Below are positions 54,803 through 63,722 of a stretch of 64,000 nucleotides of DNA, piece by piece; position 1 is the stretch's first letter; each line of letters opens with the position of its first letter. This DNA is from Bacteroidetes bacterium HGW-Bacteroidetes-4 (lineage in GTDB: Bacteria; Bacteroidota; Bacteroidia; Bacteroidales; SZUA-534): the NCBI GenBank assembly GCA_002840905.1, contig PHDD01000013.1, forward strand, positions 1-64,000, written 5' to 3'. The notes beneath the pieces are model-generated. The model did not search any database, was not told where the DNA came from, and saw only the letters and a list, made by a program, of their open reading frames with translations. Made by a program: the position numbers and the translations under genes.

Positions 54803-56338
54803 TTATAAAGGGATATTACCGTGTTTTTTAGGTGGATTGCTTTCATTCTTATTCCGGCACATTTCCAAGGCCTGAAATAACTTAAACCGCGTTTCGCGGG
54901 GCTTTATAATTTCATCGATATAACCTAACTCGGCAGCTTTGTATGGATTGGCAAACTTTATCCGGTAATCCTCAATGGCTTCAGTTCGTTCTGCCTCGGA
55001 TAAGCCCCGCTGAAGAATATTCACTGCCCCTTCGGCTCCCATTACAGCAATTTCGGCTGTTGGATAGGCCATATTTATATCGGCTCCAATATGCTTGCTG
55101 GCCATTACATCATAAGCACCACCATAAGCTTTTCGGGTAATTAAGGTAATTTTGGGAACGGTGGCTTCGGCAAACGCATACAAAAGTTTGGCTCCGTGTT
55201 TAATAATTCCTCCAAATTCCTGACTGGTACCGGGCAAAAAGCCGGGGACATCGACCAGAGTAATTAAAGGAATGTTAAATGCATCGCAAAAGCGCACAAA
55301 CCGGGCGGCTTTTACAGAACTGTTAATGTCGAGCACTCCGGCCATGTATTCAGGATTGTTAGCAACAATACCCACGGAAAATCCGCCCAGGCGTGCAAAG
55401 CCAATGGTAATGTTTTGCGCATACAGCGGCATCACTTCAAAAAAGTTGTGATCGTCAATAACAGATTCTATAATGTCTTTAATATTGTAGGGTTTGTTCG
55501 GATCGGCAGGCACCAGGGTTTGCAGTTTTTCATCTTCGCGATAAATATTATCGTTGCAGGGACGAACCGGTGCATCATCCAAATTATTTGAAGGAATAAA
55601 ACCAATTAACTCGCGAAGCATCATCATGGCCTGCTCGTCGTTGTCGGCGGTAAAGTGAGCCACACCGCTTTTGCTGTTATGCGTAAGTGCACCGCCCAGT
55701 TGTTCTTTGGTAACTTCTTCGTGAGTAACTGTTTTTATCACATCGGGGCCGGTCACAAACATGTAGCTGGTATCTTTTACCATCATAATAAAATCGGTGA
55801 GTGCTGGAGAATAAACAGCACCCCCGGCACATGGCCCCATGATTACCGAAATCTGGGGAATTACTCCCGAAGCTTTTACATTCAGATTAAAAATATCGGC
55901 GTATCCGGCCAGGCTTTCCACCCCTTCCTGTATGCGTGCACCACCCGAATCGTTTAAACCGATCAGGGGGGCTCCCATTTTCATAGCGAGTTTGGTAATT
56001 TTTACAATTTTATCGGCATTGGCCCGGCTGAGTGAGCCTCCGAATACGGTAAAATCCTGGGCAAAAACATAAATCAAACGACCATCGACTTTTCCATAGC
56101 CACAAACCAGGCCATCGCCCAGGATACGATTTTTCTCCATGCCAAAATCGTACGAACGATGGGTAACCAGTTTATCTACTTCAACAAAAGTATCGGGGTC
56201 GAGCAAATCGGCAATACGCTCACGGGCACTTTTTTTGCCTGAGGCATGCTGTTTTTCAATCCGGTCAGTTCCTCCGCCCAACTCAGCGGCTTTGTTTTTC
56301 TCATCAAAAATCCGGTATTTATCGTCGAGTGTTTGCAT
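54803..56338 (-). CDS. Acyl-CoA carboxylase carboxyltransferase subunit, propionyl-CoA type
   Basis: A 511-residue crotonase-fold carboxyltransferase of the PCC-beta/MmdA family, moving CO2 between carboxybiotin and an acyl-CoA. Conserved elements: [60 protein letters not shown] and [19 protein letters not shown]. Presence of a biotin carboxylase and a carrier gene just upstream makes an ATP-driven propionyl-CoA (or acetyl/propionyl) carboxylase more likely than the Na+-pumping decarboxylase, whose membrane beta subunit is absent here. It is 24 bp downstream of the carrier gene. Confidence 0.92.
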   Translation of the reverse strand: MQTLDDKYRIFDEKNKAAELGGGTDRIEKQHASGKKSARERIADLLDPDTFVEVDKLVTHRSYDFGMEKNRILGDGLVCGYGKVDGRLIYVFAQDFTVFGGSLSRANADKIVKITKLAMKMGAPLIGLNDSGGARIQEGVESLAGYADIFNLNVKASGVIPQISVIMGPCAGGAVYSPALTDFIMMVKDTSYMFVTGPDVIKTVTHEEVTKEQLGGALTHNSKSGVAHFTADNDEQAMMMLRELIGFIPSNNLDDAPVRPCNDNIYREDEKLQTLVPADPNKPYNIKDIIESVIDDHNFFEVMPLYAQNITIGFARLGGFSVGIVANNPEYMAGVLDINSSVKAARFVRFCDAFNIPLITLVDVPGFLPGTSQEFGGIIKHGAKLLYAFAEATVPKITLITRKAYGGAYDVMASKHIGADINMAYPTAEIAVMGAEGAVNILQRGLSEAERTEAIEDYRIKFANPYKAAELGYIDEIIKPRETRFKLFQALEMCRNKNESNPPKKHGNIPL

Positions 56339-56362
56339 AGGTGTATCTTTTACTTTTGTAGC

Positions 56363-56872
56363 TTATTCAATTTTAATTAGCGGTTGATTTCCATCAATGA
56401 TTTGTTCTTCTTTTACATAGATATCAACTACTACTCCGTCTTTCATGGCTTTATATTCGCTTTCCATTTTCATGGCTGCAATAATAATTACGGTGTCGCC
56501 TTTCTGTACTTTGTCGCCGGGTTTTACAGGAATCTTAACCACTTTTCCGGGCATGGGCGATACCAGGGTGCTCTCAGCTTCAAATTCATTTCCTGCATTC
56601 CGGGCCCTCTGATACCGCGTTTCGGCATCGATAATCTCGGCCTGATAGGAATGGTAAAAAGTATTTATTGCATATTTTTTGGGACTTTCGGTAGCAATTA
56701 ATTCCACATTGTATGATAATCCATGATATAAAACCGAATAGACCCCATGTTCTACCTGAATCAGGTCTAATTGATAAACTTTATCATCGACCTTAATGGT
56801 GATCATATTTCCATCTTCGGCCAATAATTCCACTTTTGCCAGGCGTTCATCCAATTGTACTTCCATAGCCAT
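56363..56872 (-). CDS. Biotin carboxyl carrier protein
   Basis: A 169-residue carrier. The C-terminal biotinyl domain (about 98-168) contains AMKM with the biotinylated lysine K135 and the usual SPMPGKVVKIPVKPGD half. The N-terminal 95 residues form a beta-rich domain resembling the BT domain that docks the carrier in propionyl-CoA-type carboxylases. It sits between the biotin carboxylase and carboxyltransferase genes with gaps of 39 and 24 bp, so this is a three-gene, free-standing subunit system. Confidence 0.92.
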   Translation of the reverse strand: MAMEVQLDERLAKVELLAEDGNMITIKVDDKVYQLDLIQVEHGVYSVLYHGLSYNVELIATESPKKYAINTFYHSYQAEIIDAETRYQRARNAGNEFEAESTLVSPMPGKVVKIPVKPGDKVQKGDTVIIIAAMKMESEYKAMKDGVVVDIYVKEEQIIDGNQPLIKIE

Positions 56873-56911
56873 ACCTGAATATTTTTAGTTGTGAATGGTT
56901 TAAATTTACTG

Positions 56912-58432
56912 TTAATTGATGCGTTTTACATTTTGACTCCGGTGAAAGTCTTTCCAGCGGCTGGGTTTTCCTGTTTGATTGAACCCATTCCGGCACTTTT
57001 TAGTCTTATGATGATAATCCATAAAAGCGGTAACAATAGCCAAATCTTCAAATTGAATTTTGGCTTCGTCGCTGGCCAGTAAAAAGGTCTCGTTGTTCTT
57101 AATAAAATGGGTATTGTAATTTCCTTCTTTAAAGTCCGGGCAGTCCATAATACGTTCCAGAAATTTAATGTTTGTTTTTACACCAGTAATTTTGTACTCG
57201 TACAAAGCTCTTCGCATGCGCTCAATGGCCTCATTACGTGTAGGTGCCGAAACTATCAGCTTCGATATCATGGGATCGTAATCCATAGGGATTCTGTATC
57301 CTTCGAAAACATAACCATCGGTACGAACACCCAAACCCAAGGGCTCGGTAATGTGAGTTACCAAACCCGGACTGGGCATAAAATTGTTATCGGTATCTTC
57401 GGCATAAATACGCGCCTCAATGGCGTGGCCAAACTGAATTACCTGCTCTTGTTTTATTTCTAAAGGACTCCCTTCGGCGATCAGAATCTGCTGCTTTACA
57501 ATGTCGTAGCCGGTTACACGTTCTGTTATTGGATGTTCCACCTGCAATCGGGTATTCATTTCGAGAAAATAAAAATTTAATTGATCGTCGACCAAAAACT
57601 CAATGGTACCTGCCCCGTAGTAATTAACCGCTTTTGCAGCGGCAATAGCATGTTGTCCCATTTTCTCGCGTAATTCAGCATTCATAATGGGTGAAGGAGT
57701 TTCCTCAACCACTTTTTGATGCCTTCGCTGAACCGAACACTCACGTTCACACAGATGAATCACGTTTCCGTATTGATCGCCCAATATCTGAAATTCGATA
57801 TGATGTGGTGAGGCAATGTATTTTTCAATATAAACAGTGTCGTCGCCAAAAGCCGTTTTGGCTTCGGAACGGGCACCACGAAGCGAGCTCAGTATTTCTG
57901 ATTTTTTTTCGACCAAGCGCATGCCCTTTCCCCCTCCTCCGGCCGATGCTTTTATCATTACCGGAAGTCCAATTTTATTTATTATATCAACAACTTTTTC
58001 ATCATCAGTAAGTTTTGTGTTTGTACCTGGAACTACGGGAACACCGCTTTTAAGCATGGTTGATCGTGCCGTAATTTTATCGCCCATGGTACGAATCACT
58101 TCGGGTGAAGGTCCAATAAAAATGATCCCTTCCTGTTGACACCGCTGACAAAAAGTGGCATTTTCACTTAAAAAACCGTATCCGGGATGAATGGCATCTA
58201 CTTTTGAAAGTTTGGCTACCTCAATAATTTTTTCTATATTCAAGTAACTTTCGTTCGATGGGGCTGGTCCAATAGAATAAGCCCTGTCCGCATAGCGAAC
58301 ATGCATTGATGTTCTATCTACTTCAGAGTATACAGCCACAGTTTTAATGCCCATTTCGCGACACGATCGCATAATTCTAAGTGCTATTTCGCCCCGATTG
58401 GCAACCAATACTTTTGAAATTTTTATCACCAT
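56912..58432 (-). CDS. accC: Biotin carboxylase subunit
   Basis: A 506-residue ATP-grasp enzyme carboxylating biotin with bicarbonate. The start at 58432 (MVIKISKVLVANRGEIA) is chosen over an opening 15 codons upstream. Motifs: VANRGEIALRI, ASAGGGGKGMRLV, the ATP-grasp YYGAGTIEFL and FLEMNTRLQVEHPITE. It is slightly longer than AccC (about 450) because of a C-terminal extension (roughly 450-506), as in PCC-alpha-type biotin carboxylases. First gene of the carboxylase operon. Confidence 0.93.
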   Translation of the reverse strand: MVIKISKVLVANRGEIALRIMRSCREMGIKTVAVYSEVDRTSMHVRYADRAYSIGPAPSNESYLNIEKIIEVAKLSKVDAIHPGYGFLSENATFCQRCQQEGIIFIGPSPEVIRTMGDKITARSTMLKSGVPVVPGTNTKLTDDEKVVDIINKIGLPVMIKASAGGGGKGMRLVEKKSEILSSLRGARSEAKTAFGDDTVYIEKYIASPHHIEFQILGDQYGNVIHLCERECSVQRRHQKVVEETPSPIMNAELREKMGQHAIAAAKAVNYYGAGTIEFLVDDQLNFYFLEMNTRLQVEHPITERVTGYDIVKQQILIAEGSPLEIKQEQVIQFGHAIEARIYAEDTDNNFMPSPGLVTHITEPLGLGVRTDGYVFEGYRIPMDYDPMISKLIVSAPTRNEAIERMRRALYEYKITGVKTNIKFLERIMDCPDFKEGNYNTHFIKNNETFLLASDEAKIQFEDLAIVTAFMDYHHKTKKCRNGFNQTGKPSRWKDFHRSQNVKRIN

Positions 58433-58509
58433 AAAGCGGAAGGTATTTATTAATAGAACACAAGATACTATAAACAAGCGGTTTTTTATAATGTTGTATA
58501 AAACAGAAA

Positions 58510-58533
58510 AGGCTGCTCCAAGTGGAACAGCCT
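58510..58533 (-). terminator. Intrinsic terminator at the end of the rnf operon
   Basis: On the minus strand AGGCTGTTCC pairs with GGAGCAGCCT (one G-U pair) around a 4-base loop, followed by TTTTCTGTTTT. It lies 26 bp after the rnfA stop codon, before the biotin carboxylase gene. Confidence 0.82.
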
Positions 58534-58558
58534 CTTTAAGTATATTTAGAGAATAAAA

Positions 58559-59131
58559 TTAAACCAAACCACTAAAGCCCATAAAAGCCATGGCTAAAAT
58601 ACCAGCAACAACCAATGCAATGGGCATACCTTTCATTCCTTTGGGCACATTCATTAAATCAACATGCTCACGAAGGCCGGCAAATATAATAAGTGCTAAT
58701 CCAAAACCCAGTGCTGAGGAAATGGCAAATACCACCCCTTCCATCAAATTGTAATCTTTTTGGATAGTCATTATGGCCACTCCCAGAATGGCACAGTTGG
58801 TAGTAATTAAAGGTAAAAAAACACCCAAGGCCTGATATAAAGCAGGACTAACTTTTTTAAGAATAATCTCGACCAATTGAACCAACGATGCAATCACCAA
58901 AATAAAGGTGATGGTTTGCATAAAACCAATGCCAAATTTATCGAGTACTGTTTTTTGTATCAGGTAAGTAACAATGGTGGCAATAACCATTACAAAAGTT
59001 ACGGCTCCAGCCATACCTGCCGCCGTTGAAATTTTCTTAGAAACCCCTAAAAACGGGCAAATACCCAAAAACTGACTAAGAACAATATTGTTAACAAAAA
59101 TAGCGGCGATTACTATAAACACATATTCCAT
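58559..59131 (-). CDS. rnfA: Rnf complex subunit RnfA
   Basis: A 190-residue integral membrane protein with six predicted helices, of the RnfA/NqrE family. Signature segments include [18 protein letters not shown] (with the conserved cysteine) and [12 protein letters not shown] (second conserved cysteine); in Rnf and Nqr the RnfA/RnfE pair holds an iron-sulfur centre between such cysteines within the membrane. It is the last gene of the operon. Confidence 0.96.
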   Translation of the reverse strand: MEYVFIVIAAIFVNNIVLSQFLGICPFLGVSKKISTAAGMAGAVTFVMVIATIVTYLIQKTVLDKFGIGFMQTITFILVIASLVQLVEIILKKVSPALYQALGVFLPLITTNCAILGVAIMTIQKDYNLMEGVVFAISSALGFGLALIIFAGLREHVDLMNVPKGMKGMPIALVVAGILAMAFMGFSGLV

Positions 59132-59142
59132 ATTTCTTCCTC

Positions 59143-59727
59143 CTAAACTTTATTCAGTTTGTTAACCAGTAAAATAAGGTATCCCAAGGCAATAAAAGCT
59201 CCGGGAGCCAGAATAAATACCAGCATGCCATAATTAGAATCGAATAGCTGAAATCCGAAAACCATGCCTGAGCCAAAAAATTCACGAACAGCTCCCAATA
59301 TGGTTAAGGCCAGTGTAAAACCAAGGCCCATTCCCAGGCCATCAATTGCCGACGATAGCACATTGTTTTTTGAGGCAAATGCTTCGGCTCTTCCCAATAC
59401 AATACAGTTTACCACAATAAGCGGAATGAATAATCCCAGACTTTCAAACAGTGAAGGAAGATAGGCTTGCATGGTAAGTTCTACCACGGTAACAAACGAG
59501 GCTATGATTACAATAAAAGCAGGAATTCGCACCTTATCGGGAATTCCGTTTTTAACCAGTGAAACCACAATGTTGGCCATGACCAGCACAAAAGTAGTAG
59601 CTAAACCCATGCCCATTCCATTAACGGCAGTTGTAGTTACCCCAAGAGTTGGACACATCCCTAATAAAAGTACAAATACCGGATTCTCTTTTAATAATCC
59701 TTTGGTAAAATTCTTTATCTGATTCAT
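59143..59727 (-). CDS. rnfE: Rnf complex subunit RnfE
   Basis: A 194-residue membrane protein homologous to RnfA (NqrD type), with about six helices and the matching cysteine segments [12 protein letters not shown] and [14 protein letters not shown]. It pairs with RnfA in the ion-pumping core. The gene overlaps the rnfG stop codon by one base (translational coupling) and precedes rnfA by 11 bp. Confidence 0.96.
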   Translation of the reverse strand: MNQIKNFTKGLLKENPVFVLLLGMCPTLGVTTTAVNGMGMGLATTFVLVMANIVVSLVKNGIPDKVRIPAFIVIIASFVTVVELTMQAYLPSLFESLGLFIPLIVVNCIVLGRAEAFASKNNVLSSAIDGLGMGLGFTLALTILGAVREFFGSGMVFGFQLFDSNYGMLVFILAPGAFIALGYLILLVNKLNKV

Positions 59728-60470
59728 TAGTTACCTCCTTTGTTTTGAGCCATTTCCTTAATTTCAGTATTAACAGCTGACGAGTCGGCTGGGTTGGCCT
59801 TATTTTCTATGGCTTCATTTTTTTTCATGTATCCATTGTAGGCGCGGCTTACTGCATCTAAGAATGCACGAGAACTAATTGTTGCAGCGGTAATAGCATC
59901 CACATCGCCACCGTCTTTACTAACGGTTAAATTCATTTGACTTGGATTTTTCCCTACAATAACTTTTCCATCGCCTCCTGAACCGGGTTTAATACCAAAC
60001 AGCCAATCAAAAAACGAGGCTTCTTTTGGTAGCGAATCGGTTACAAGTGCGGGTTTAAACCAGTCTGCCATTTTTGTTCCCAATCCAGGTGTTTCTTTGT
60101 GTTCCAGTACCTGATAATTGTAAATGGTTCCATCGGGGGTAAAACCGACCATAACCCGTATTAATCCGGAAAAACCCAAATTGGTATATGTTTTAACAGC
60201 AGCACCCACGAGTTGTCCGTTCATTTTTGCCGGATAAACTTCCAATGCTTCACCTCCTTCAACCTCAATTAAAAACATTTCGGCATTCGGATCATTGTCA
60301 AATGCAGGAACAACTTCTTTTATTGCACTTATTTTCTTATTCACCTGAGCGTCTTCAATCGGTTTTTTTGTCGACTCATAAACAAATCCCAGGGTGGCCG
60401 ATGCTACCAGCGATACAATAAGTAATGCCAGTACCATATTTATAAATGTTGATTCTTTTTTACTTGCCAT
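59727..60470 (-). CDS. rnfG: Rnf complex flavoprotein subunit RnfG
   Basis: A 247-residue protein with one N-terminal membrane helix (about 10-30) and a periplasmic FMN-binding domain. The HKETPGLGTK motif and the flavinylation site DAITAATISS (191-200, FMN expected on T197) are present. The latter has TAAT in place of the more usual SGAT. The C-terminal tail (MKKNEAIENKAN...) is charged and long. It overlaps rnfD by 11 bp and rnfE by 1 bp. Confidence 0.95.
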   Translation of the reverse strand: MASKKESTFINMVLALLIVSLVASATLGFVYESTKKPIEDAQVNKKISAIKEVVPAFDNDPNAEMFLIEVEGGEALEVYPAKMNGQLVGAAVKTYTNLGFSGLIRVMVGFTPDGTIYNYQVLEHKETPGLGTKMADWFKPALVTDSLPKEASFFDWLFGIKPGSGGDGKVIVGKNPSQMNLTVSKDGGDVDAITAATISSRAFLDAVSRAYNGYMKKNEAIENKANPADSSAVNTEIKEMAQNKGGN

Positions 60471-61461
60471 TTTTTACCTCCTCTCCAAAGCGTTTAGGTT
60501 TTATGTAGCGGTTAATAATGGGAACAAATGCATTCATTATCAGAATAGCAAAGGAGATACCCTCGGGATAAGCACCAAAAATCCGGATTAATACGGTTAT
60601 TATTCCTATTCCAATAGCAAAAACAGCCATCCCTTTCGGGTTCATGGGCGAAGTAACCATATCGGTAGCCATAAAAATAGCTCCCAGCATTACACCCCCC
60701 GTAAGAATATGGAAAAGGGGATCAGCAAATTTTTCAGGGTTTGTCAGGTTTAAAATTCCTGTAAAAGCAAATATGGTTCCAATTAAAAAAACGGGTATAT
60801 GCCAGGTAATTATTTTTCGGTAAAGCATAAAGGCAAAACCCAGTAGCAAGGCTATTGCACTAACTTCACCCATACTTCCGCCCATGTGACCGTAAAACAG
60901 TTCCATGTGCTGCGGTATTCCAATCATTTCGCTTATTTTTTCACCATTTCCAACGCCTTCTTTTACCAAAGCCAGGGGAGTAGCACCGGTAATTGCATCG
61001 GCATATCCGGTAGCGAATCCCTTAGGTACAGGCCAACTGGTCATCTGAACCGGGAATGAAATCAATAAAAAAACACGTCCAACCAAAGCCGGGTTAAATG
61101 GGTTCTGTCCCAAACCACCAAACGATAATTTACCAATGCCAATAGATACCAAGGCTCCAATAATGATAATACCTATCGGCAAATTACTGGGAACGTTAAA
61201 AGCCAACAACAATCCGGTTAAGATGGCTGAACCGTCGCTTATTTTTGGCGTGGTTTTTAAAATAAACTTCTGAATCAGGTATTCAAAAGCTACACAACTT
61301 ATAATGGCTGTAAGGGTAACAATTAGGGCTCCCATTCCAAAATAGTAAATGGAAGTAGCAAAAGCGGGCAATAAGGCCAGGATTACCCCAAACATTATTT
61401 TTTTTACAGAATACTCGCCGGCTATATGGGGCGAGGGTGCTACATGTAGTAATCTATCCAT
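60460..61461 (-). CDS. rnfD: Rnf complex flavoprotein subunit RnfD
   Basis: A 333-residue inner-membrane protein with about 8-10 helices (RnfD/NqrB family). The covalent FMN site is T161 in DAITGATPLALVK. GLGQNPFNPALVGRVF and DMVTSPMNPKG are family signatures. It conducts electrons and, with RnfA/E, couples to Na+ or H+ export. Gap to rnfC is 16 bp. Confidence 0.96.
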   Translation of the reverse strand: MDRLLHVAPSPHIAGEYSVKKIMFGVILALLPAFATSIYYFGMGALIVTLTAIISCVAFEYLIQKFILKTTPKISDGSAILTGLLLAFNVPSNLPIGIIIIGALVSIGIGKLSFGGLGQNPFNPALVGRVFLLISFPVQMTSWPVPKGFATGYADAITGATPLALVKEGVGNGEKISEMIGIPQHMELFYGHMGGSMGEVSAIALLLGFAFMLYRKIITWHIPVFLIGTIFAFTGILNLTNPEKFADPLFHILTGGVMLGAIFMATDMVTSPMNPKGMAVFAIGIGIITVLIRIFGAYPEGISFAILIMNAFVPIINRYIKPKRFGEEVKNGK

Positions 61462-61477
61462 GTTAATGCTATTATGG

Positions 61478-62809
61478 TTATTGTTTACGAGTTCTGATGA
61501 TGTTACCCACAGTCGATTTTCCTAAACGGATGTAATCGAGCAGCGGACGGTCGGCCGGACAGGTGTACATGCACGAACCACATTCGATGCAATCCATGGT
61601 ACGTTCGTGTTCGGCCTCTTCCCACATTTTTTTATCGGAATAAGTCATAAGCAGGTAGGGTTCTAAACCCATGGGACAAACCGATACACATTTTCCACAG
61701 CGTATGCAGGGTTCAACAGGTCGCCTGCCGGCTTCGGCATCCTGAAAAAGCAAAACGCCTGACGATCCTTTTGCAATGGGAACATCTAACGATTTTAAGG
61801 CTTTTCCCATCATGGGACCACCACTTACTATTTTACCGGTATCTTCGGGAACACCGCCGGCAGCTTCAATCAACTGGCTGGTTGGGGTTCCGATGCGTAC
61901 TAAAAAATTAGAAGGATTTTTTACTGATTTTCCGGTAACGGTTACCACGCGCTCAAACAAAGGTTTGTTTTTTTGCACCGCTTCGTAAACGGCAAAAGCA
62001 GTTCCCACATTATGCACAACGGCACCTACATCAATGGGTAAAGCTCCCGAGGGAACCTCGCGGTTAATAACTGCTTTAATCAGTTGTTTTTCACCACCCT
62101 GTGGGTATTTCACTTTTAAAGGAACAATGTCAATTCCATCATAAGCCGCTGCGATATCTCTTAAATGGCCGATTGCATCGGGTTTGTTATTTTCGATGCC
62201 CACATAAGCTTTGGTAACGCCCAAAGCCATCATCAGCAATTTGGTTCCAATAAGCACTTCTTCACCTTTTTCAAGCATTAAGCGGTGGTCGGCGGTAAGG
62301 TAAGGCTCACACTCAACCCCGTTAATTAAAAGTACTTCGGCCTTTTTCCCCGGAGGGACAGAAAGTTTGATGTGCGAGGGAAAAGTTGCTCCACCAAGCC
62401 CAACAATTCCTGCTTCCTGAACTTTTTTAATTATCTCTTCAGGAGTTGCTTTTATTTCTTTAACAATTTCCGGTGAACGATCAATGATATCAATCCATTC
62501 GTCGCCATCGACTGTAATATGAACCGCCTGACGCGAAAAACCGCTGGCATCCATAGCATTATCAATCTTTAGTACTTTTCCGGAAACGGAAGCGTGAATA
62601 TTTGCCGAAACAAACCCACTGCTTTGTGCAATCAGTTGCCCTACTTTAACCTCGTCGCCTTTTTGTACCAATGGGCTTGCAGGTGCTCCAATATGCTGTC
62701 CCATAGGAATAATGGCCACTTTAGGTAATTCGGCGGTAACAATAGGAGCATGGGCCGATAACTTATTCTCAGCCGGATGAACACCACCTTTTTTAAATGT
62801 TTTTAACAT
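61478..62809 (-). CDS. rnfC: Rnf complex NADH-site subunit RnfC
   Basis: A 443-residue peripheral membrane protein. It has the RnfC N-terminal barrel-sandwich (HIGAPASPLVQKGDEVKVGQ), an NAD/FMN-binding region (GLGGATFPSHIKLS..., INGVECEPYLTADHRLM) and two 4Fe-4S motifs near the C-terminus (CIRCGKCVSVCP and CIECGSCMYTCP). It is the site of NADH/NAD+ chemistry. Length is compact, as in Bacteroidota and Clostridia, without the long repeat tail of proteobacterial RnfC. Confidence 0.96.
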   Translation of the reverse strand: MLKTFKKGGVHPAENKLSAHAPIVTAELPKVAIIPMGQHIGAPASPLVQKGDEVKVGQLIAQSSGFVSANIHASVSGKVLKIDNAMDASGFSRQAVHITVDGDEWIDIIDRSPEIVKEIKATPEEIIKKVQEAGIVGLGGATFPSHIKLSVPPGKKAEVLLINGVECEPYLTADHRLMLEKGEEVLIGTKLLMMALGVTKAYVGIENNKPDAIGHLRDIAAAYDGIDIVPLKVKYPQGGEKQLIKAVINREVPSGALPIDVGAVVHNVGTAFAVYEAVQKNKPLFERVVTVTGKSVKNPSNFLVRIGTPTSQLIEAAGGVPEDTGKIVSGGPMMGKALKSLDVPIAKGSSGVLLFQDAEAGRRPVEPCIRCGKCVSVCPMGLEPYLLMTYSDKKMWEEAEHERTMDCIECGSCMYTCPADRPLLDYIRLGKSTVGNIIRTRKQ

Positions 62810-62828
62810 AGAATCTCCTATTTATAGA

Positions 62829-63710
62829 TTATGCATTCTTTTCTTCAGCTTTTGCTCCACCGGTAATGTCTGCAACATTTGCCGGCTTACGTGGAGGAAA
62901 ATTAATCTCATGAATGGCATTGGTCGGACAAACCTCAACACATTTGCGACACAATTTACACTTATTGTAATCGATATATGCCAGGTTGTTTGCCATGGTA
63001 ATGGCTTCGAACGGACAAACATTAAAACATTTGCTGCATCCAATGCAAGCCACTTCGCACGATTTTTTTGCCACTCCCCCTTTGTCTTTATTCACACACG
63101 AGACAAAAATACGCCTGCTCTTTTTCCCAACGTTTCTAAGTTCAATAATGTCTTTTGGACAGGCTTTAACACAAGCACCACAGGCTACGCAATTCTCCTC
63201 AATAATTACAGGCAAGCCGGTAACCGGATCCATATACATGGCGTCGAATTTACAGACAGCCACACAATCGCCTTCACCCAGGCAACCATAACTGCAACCG
63301 GTATCGCCCGAGTACAAAGCTGCTGAAATAGCGCACGAACCGGCTCCATCGTAGTGATTTACTTTGGGGCGAAACTCACAGGTTCCGTTACAGCGAACAA
63401 CCGCTACCTGAGGTTCGGTAATATTTGCTGTATGTCCAAGGTAAGTAGCAATTGCTGTCATGCCGGTAGCATCAGAAACAGGACAATTCAGGTTTGAAAT
63501 ATCGTCGGCTTTAACCATGGCTTCAGCAAAACCCCGGCAACCCGGAAATCCACAACCACCGCAGTTTGCCCCCGGAAGCATGCCTTCCACTTCGTCGATG
63601 CGGGGATCTTCAATTACTTTGAATTTTTGCGCCACAAAATAAAGAATAATAGCGGCAGCTACTCCCAAAGCACTTAATGAAAGAATGGTATAAATAACTG
63701 TAATGCTCAT
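62829..63710 (-). CDS. rnfB: Rnf complex ferredoxin-site subunit RnfB
   Basis: A 293-residue protein with an N-terminal membrane anchor (about 5-27), the RnfB 4Fe-4S domain C50-C53-C58-C76 (GANCGGCGFPGCRGFAEA) and several ferredoxin-type motifs (CVACGACVKACP, CIGCSKCFNVCP, CKLCRKCVEVCP). It accepts electrons from reduced ferredoxin. It is the second gene of the operon as visible here, 12 bp after the RseC-family gene. Confidence 0.96.
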   Translation of the reverse strand: MSITVIYTILSLSALGVAAAIILYFVAQKFKVIEDPRIDEVEGMLPGANCGGCGFPGCRGFAEAMVKADDISNLNCPVSDATGMTAIATYLGHTANITEPQVAVVRCNGTCEFRPKVNHYDGAGSCAISAALYSGDTGCSYGCLGEGDCVAVCKFDAMYMDPVTGLPVIIEENCVACGACVKACPKDIIELRNVGKKSRRIFVSCVNKDKGGVAKKSCEVACIGCSKCFNVCPFEAITMANNLAYIDYNKCKLCRKCVEVCPTNAIHEINFPPRKPANVADITGGAKAEEKNA

Positions 63711-63722
63711 ATAACCAAATAT

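Noticed and set aside
54803-58432. Na+-translocating methylmalonyl-CoA decarboxylase
   Set aside because: The carboxyltransferase subunit fits, but a biotin carboxylase is present and no membrane beta or delta subunit is adjacent, so an ATP-dependent carboxylase is more likely.
62910-63326. A 138-codon plus-strand frame opposite rnfB
   Set aside because: Antisense to the cysteine-rich ferredoxin region of RnfB; a shadow frame.
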